Under the pieces are notes generated by a model. That model did no database searches. It was not told the origin of the DNA and worked only from the letters and a program-made list of their open reading frames with translations. A stretch of DNA of 9,190 bases from Chloroflexota bacterium. Its GTDB lineage: Bacteria > Chloroflexota > UBA11872. Below are positions 6,036-9,190 of this stretch, piece after piece. Location of the stretch: the NCBI GenBank assembly GCA_026707185.1, contig JAPOXI010000111.1:1-9190 (forward strand), written 5' to 3'. A program made the translations under genes and the position numbers. Each line of letters starts with the position of its first letter. Positions within the stretch are counted from its first letter, which is position 1.

Positions 6036-7393
6036 GATGATTCAAAGAACGGACGCAGCTCACGCCCGTCCAGCGGCGCCAGGCGGGCTTCAACGCTGCG
6101 CAACCTCCACGTTCGCGGCCCGGCGATAACGGCGTCACCAAGCGCGCGAAGACGTGCCGCCACGCGGCGCGCCGCCTCCACGTCTCGCAGCGCCATCGCA
6201 TTCCGAAGGTCACCCGTGGCAAACCTAAGCGCCGCCGCCGCGTGCCGCGTCACCCACAGCCGCGGCGCGTTCTTCCCGAGCATCCGCAGCTTTCCAAACT
6301 CGACGCTGCGTACGAACCCGGGCGACCACTCCCGGCTGAGCGCGGCGTGTTCGTGGCGGACGACTGACGCGGGTTCGTACCAGAAACGCCAACCGCGACG
6401 TCGGGCGCGCCAGGCCAGATCGGCATCCTCGTAGTACATGAAGATGCCGTCATCCAGGTAGTTCAGCGACTCAAGCATGGACCGGCGGTAGAGCACAGCC
6501 GCGCCCTTGACCGCGAACACCTCGCTCGGCTGACCGTACGTTGAATCGTCCCAGGCCGACCAGGGCACACCAGCCAGCAAGTGCGTGCCGCGATCTCGCA
6601 TCGAACCGTCAGGCAGCGGCCGTATGCCGGCGCATTCGATCGCCGGTCGCGCCAGTCGCCTCACCAACTCGGCATCCAGCTCAACTTGAAGCGTTGTGCG
6701 CTCGGTCGGCACCTGAGTCTCAACCAGCAGCTTGTCGCCGACGTGAACGCAGAGCGAAACCGGCGCCCGTCCATCGCCCGTGGCCAAGTCCACTCGTAGC
6801 GTGGCGGCCCGGCGGCCTACGGGCACCGCAAGCTCGGCTTCAGCCTCGGTCCAGCGAAACGGATGACCATACGCGTTGAGTTCCACGCCGTGCGCACCGC
6901 CGATCACGTCGGCGGCGCCGTCACTTGTCTCGGCGCCGTAAAACCGCACCCCGAGCTCCCGCGTGTCGGGCAGTGACGGCGAAAACGTCGGGACTGTCAG
7001 TCGCAGCGGAATACGGTCGTGCTGGTGCAGCAGCTTGGCCCCGACCCCACCGGCAAGCGGGTCGCCATCAAGGCGCGAAACCAGCGGATGTAACCAGTCC
7101 GGCTCAACCTCGGTGTCCGGATTGAGAAGACCAAGATAGGGCTCAGTTGCCCCACGGAGCGCCCGGTTGTTGCCCCGCGAGAAGCCCAGGTTGGCGCCAT
7201 TCTCCACGAGTTCGACTTCTGGAAAGTCCTGTTCAACGCTGACGGGAGAGCCGTCACTCGACGCGTTGTCAACTACGGTCACCCGAAGGTCGGGATAGCG
7301 GGTGGCCAGCAACCGCTCAAGGCAGCGCTCGATCCGGCCGGCGCCGTTGTAGTTCAAAACGACGATTCGAACGGGCGGATGCTCCGTGGTCAT
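6032..7393 (-). CDS. GT2-family (rhamnosyltransferase-like) glycosyltransferase with a large internal insertion
   Basis: This 453-residue GT-A fold enzyme has the standard opening VRIVVLNYNGAGRIERCL (8-25). VTVVDNASSDGS (38-49) binds the nucleotide part, ANLGFSRGNN (67-76) follows, and GLLNPDTEVEPDW (88-100) carries the metal-site equivalent at D93. The acceptor-side half has AVKGAAVLYRR (294-304), the catalytic FMYYEDADLAWR (318-329) and VVRHEHAALS (344-353). Between these halves, about residues 130-292 form an insertion where typical WbbL-like enzymes have a short loop; it includes FRWTEAEA (179-186) and RDRGTHLLAG (266-275). The tail after 380 is basic and arginine-rich. The ATG at 7393 overlaps the Wzt stop as ATGA, with a GGTGG stretch just upstream. 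By family it would transfer a sugar such as rhamnose from a dTDP or UDP donor onto a lipid-linked acceptor. Donor identity is not determinable here. Confidence 0.9.
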   Translation of the reverse strand: MTTEHPPVRIVVLNYNGAGRIERCLERLLATRYPDLRVTVVDNASSDGSPVSVEQDFPEVELVENGANLGFSRGNNRALRGATEPYLGLLNPDTEVEPDWLHPLVSRLDGDPLAGGVGAKLLHQHDRIPLRLTVPTFSPSLPDTRELGVRFYGAETSDGAADVIGGAHGVELNAYGHPFRWTEAEAELAVPVGRRAATLRVDLATGDGRAPVSLCVHVGDKLLVETQVPTERTTLQVELDAELVRRLARPAIECAGIRPLPDGSMRDRGTHLLAGVPWSAWDDSTYGQPSEVFAVKGAAVLYRRSMLESLNYLDDGIFMYYEDADLAWRARRRGWRFWYEPASVVRHEHAALSREWSPGFVRSVEFGKLRMLGKNAPRLWVTRHAAAALRFATGDLRNAMALRDVEAARRVAARLRALGDAVIAGPRTWRLRSVEARLAPLDGRELRPFFESS

Positions 7394-9096
7394 TCCACCC
7401 GGATGGAACTCACGGCGATACCCAACGGTCGGGTGTCCGTATCCAGGCCGACCGCCGCGGGCACCAAAGCGTCGTCCACTTCAATTGCAAGCTCGTGGGT
7501 CGTCGGCCTCGTCACGGGGTCCAGGGGAATCACCACATCCTCAAAGTCCATGCCGTGAAGCTGGAACGTTGCAATGTGTAGCCCGTTCAGGCGCACGCGG
7601 CCCTCGGCTTGCGCCCGTCCGTGGAGCGGTCGACAGGCCGACAGGATCAACGATCCTTGTCCGACGTCCTGGCAGAGGTACGCCACGGCCCGTTCGCTGG
7701 TCCAACGCACGCGCGGCGGCCAGTTCTCGGCTGGGAACCAGCCTTCGCCCAACCACTCGGCTTCGCGCGCGCCCATGGCGAGTTCTTCCGGGGGCGCTGT
7801 CCAGAACGGCCCGGCGGCATCCGTGAGCATGTCCGGTTGGGCAATTGGCGCCGACGTGGGTTGCAAGTCGACGTCGGGCGGGGCAAGAGCCACGCGCCAT
7901 TGAGAGGGTAGGACCGCGACGCCACGCTGGGAGGCTGCGGCCTTGCCCACGAATATCGTGATGGCGTCAGGCCACATGTGGTAGGGATGCAGCCGGTCCT
8001 CGTGCGGCCAGACGCCCAGCGACAGCTGGTAGCTGCCGGGCCCCAGAGGTAACGGGCCGAGCGAGCACTCCACGCGCGTGCCGCCTGGCTGTACCGCGGT
8101 CGGTCCCAGCGATGCGGCCGTCGAAGTCTCATGCATGAGGAGACCATCGCTCCGGTGGACGGCGCAGCCAACAATGACATCGTCCAAGTAAGCGTCGGAC
8201 TCCAACTCCAACTGCAGGCGCACAACTCCACCCGGCAGAAAGGCGTAATTCTCCGCGCCGGTCGAGTCCTCAGCGGCCGTCGCCGCCCGGATGCGGAGCT
8301 TGTCGCCACCGAGGTCGGGCGTCGACTCCTTCCGCTCGGCGGCCGTCGAGGATGCGCCGCCGCGCATGTGCTGGAGGTACTGCTGGATCACGTCCCGCGG
8401 ATCGCCGAGCGCCTGAATCTTGCCACGGTCGATCCAGAGCACCCGGTCGCAGAACCGACGCACCTGAATCGGGTCGTGGGACACGAAGACCAGCGTGCGG
8501 CCACGGGCCTTGATCTCGGCCAGCGCCTCGTAGCACTTGGCCGTAAAGCGCGCGTCCCCAACCGCTAGCACCTCATCGATCAGCAGGATGTCCGGGTCAA
8601 CGTTGATCGCAATGGAGAACCCAAGCCGCATAAACATGCCGGACGAGTAGTGGCGAACCGGTGTATCGATGAAGCGCTCGAGCTCGGCAAAAGCCACGAT
8701 GCGATCGTAGAGGTTCCGCATCTCGTTGCGCTCGATACCCAGGAACGAGCCGTTCAGAAAGATGTTCTCGCGGCCCGTCAGATCCGGATGCATGCCGGCA
8801 CCGAGCTCGAGCAGCCCGAAGACCTTGCCGCGCGTTTCTACGTCGCCGGCCGTCGGTTCGATCGTACGTGCCAGCAGCTTAAGAATCGTGGTCTTACCTG
8901 ATCCGTTCGGTCCGATGATTCCCAGCGTTTCGCCTTCCGCGATCTCCAGATCGACCCCGTCAAGCGCCCAAAATTCCTCGTGCTCGATCCGTCGGCGGCC
9001 CAGCAGCGCCAGCGCCATGCCCTGCCAGGTTCGCGCTGCCTCGTGCCGGATCCGGAAGCGCTTGCGGACCCCCTGAAGTTCGATGGCAGCAGGCAT
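7390..9096 (-). CDS. wzt: Wzt-type ABC transporter ATPase with carbohydrate-binding domain and an extra C-terminal module
   Basis: This is the ATPase of a polysaccharide or O-antigen ABC exporter. The N-terminal domain has Walker A GPNGSGKTT (62-70), a Wzt-typical Q-loop region LLELGAGMHPDLTGREN (95-111), the signature YSSGMFMRLGF (150-160), Walker B DILLIDEVLAVGD (169-181) and the H-loop VSHD (H207). Residues about 265-385 resemble the Wzt C-terminal carbohydrate-binding beta-sandwich that recognises the exported chain, with CAVHRSDGLLMHET (311-324) and LGPGSYQLSLGVW (351-363). After a proline-rich linker, residues about 441-568 form a second module not found in standard Wzt proteins (about 400-430 residues; here 568). 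It contains VRWTSERA (463-470) and ends LGIAVSSIRVE. AGGA lies 5 nt before the ATG at 9096. The GT2 gene overlaps its stop by 4 nt. The partner Wzm permease is not visible. The closely related teichoic-acid type (TagH) is a less likely alternative because of the Wzt-like domain. Confidence 0.92.
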   Translation of the reverse strand: MPAAIELQGVRKRFRIRHEAARTWQGMALALLGRRRIEHEEFWALDGVDLEIAEGETLGIIGPNGSGKTTILKLLARTIEPTAGDVETRGKVFGLLELGAGMHPDLTGRENIFLNGSFLGIERNEMRNLYDRIVAFAELERFIDTPVRHYSSGMFMRLGFSIAINVDPDILLIDEVLAVGDARFTAKCYEALAEIKARGRTLVFVSHDPIQVRRFCDRVLWIDRGKIQALGDPRDVIQQYLQHMRGGASSTAAERKESTPDLGGDKLRIRAATAAEDSTGAENYAFLPGGVVRLQLELESDAYLDDVIVGCAVHRSDGLLMHETSTAASLGPTAVQPGGTRVECSLGPLPLGPGSYQLSLGVWPHEDRLHPYHMWPDAITIFVGKAAASQRGVAVLPSQWRVALAPPDVDLQPTSAPIAQPDMLTDAAGPFWTAPPEELAMGAREAEWLGEGWFPAENWPPRVRWTSERAVAYLCQDVGQGSLILSACRPLHGRAQAEGRVRLNGLHIATFQLHGMDFEDVVIPLDPVTRPTTHELAIEVDDALVPAAVGLDTDTRPLGIAVSSIRVE

Positions 9097-9190
9097 CTAG
9101 ATCCTGGTTTCCCGATGTCGACTTAGACTAGCCAGGCGCCGACTCTGATCGGCTTGTAACCGGCAACAAACTGCAAGGAACGCCCAATGA
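9097..9190. other. Region upstream of the Wzt gene, right edge of the window
   Basis: These 94 nt could hold the end of an upstream minus-strand gene. All three minus frames are open from the edge, stopping at 9128-9130 (TAG), 9123-9125 (TAA) and 9097-9099 (TAG, directly abutting the Wzt ATG). None of the three short C-termini (20, 21 or 30 residues) resembles the end of a Wzm permease that I recognise. No clear promoter is seen. Confidence 0.35.
9102..9105 (-). promoter_or_regulatory. Ribosome binding site of the Wzt gene
   Basis: AGGA on the minus strand lies 5 nt before the ATG at 9096, fixing this start. The N-terminus it gives (IELQGVRKRF) matches the expected first strand of a Wzt ATPase. 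Confidence 0.55.

Noticed and set aside
4632..6434. A 600-codon open frame on the plus strand
   Set aside because: It lies entirely antisense to the GT4 and GT2 genes, whose motifs are intact. Its product is arginine-, proline- and histidine-rich with no recognisable domain, as expected for a mirror frame in GC-rich DNA.

Overview
The window is a compact block of a GC-rich bacterial genome (about 60% GC by eye). Every gene I can support lies on the minus strand, so transcription runs from high to low coordinates. Content and layout fit a cell-surface polysaccharide or glycolipid cluster of the ABC-transporter-dependent (Wzm/Wzt) type. The organism cannot be fixed from this sequence. GC content, GTG starts and glycosyltransferases carrying extra beta-rich modules recall Chloroflexota-like or other environmental bacteria, but that is impression only.

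Layout in transcription order: (1) 9096-7390, a Wzt-type ATPase with a Wzt carbohydrate-binding domain and a further C-terminal module; (2) 7393-6032, a GT2 (rhamnosyltransferase-like) glycosyltransferase with a large internal insertion; (3) 6035-4455, a GT4 glycosyltransferase with an ALG11-like EHFGI motif and an internal insertion; (4) 4430-2184, a multi-pass GT-C-type membrane glycosyltransferase with a soluble insertion; (5) 2154-1924, a small Trm112-like zinc-ribbon protein; (6) 1927-806, a radical SAM protein with a short SPASM/twitch-type auxiliary cluster; (7) 718 to the left edge, the N-terminal 239 residues of a second GT4 glycosyltransferase. Three junctions are 4-nt ATGA/GTGA overlaps and two gaps are under 30 nt, so genes 1-6 look like one operon. 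Gene 7 follows after 87 nt.

Likely division of labour (inference): GT2 and the GT4 enzymes build a glycan on a lipid carrier on the cytoplasmic face; the Wzt ATPase, with a Wzm permease not visible here, exports it after recognising its end or chain; the GT-C enzyme transfers sugars from a polyprenyl-phosphate donor outside the membrane; the radical SAM protein may modify a sugar or another cluster product, with the Trm112-like protein as partner or as activator of a methyltransferase encoded elsewhere.

The most notable signal is that otherwise unrelated proteins share an accessory module. A short core of the form [FV]R[WY]Txx(x)A occurs in the GT2 insertion, the GT4 insertion and the extra Wzt C-terminus. 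In GT4 and Wzt the module also ends alike (LGIAV..IRV against IGLAV..VRV). The GT-C protein carries a different insertion of comparable size. No tRNA, rRNA, CRISPR array, insertion sequence or convincing terminator was found.
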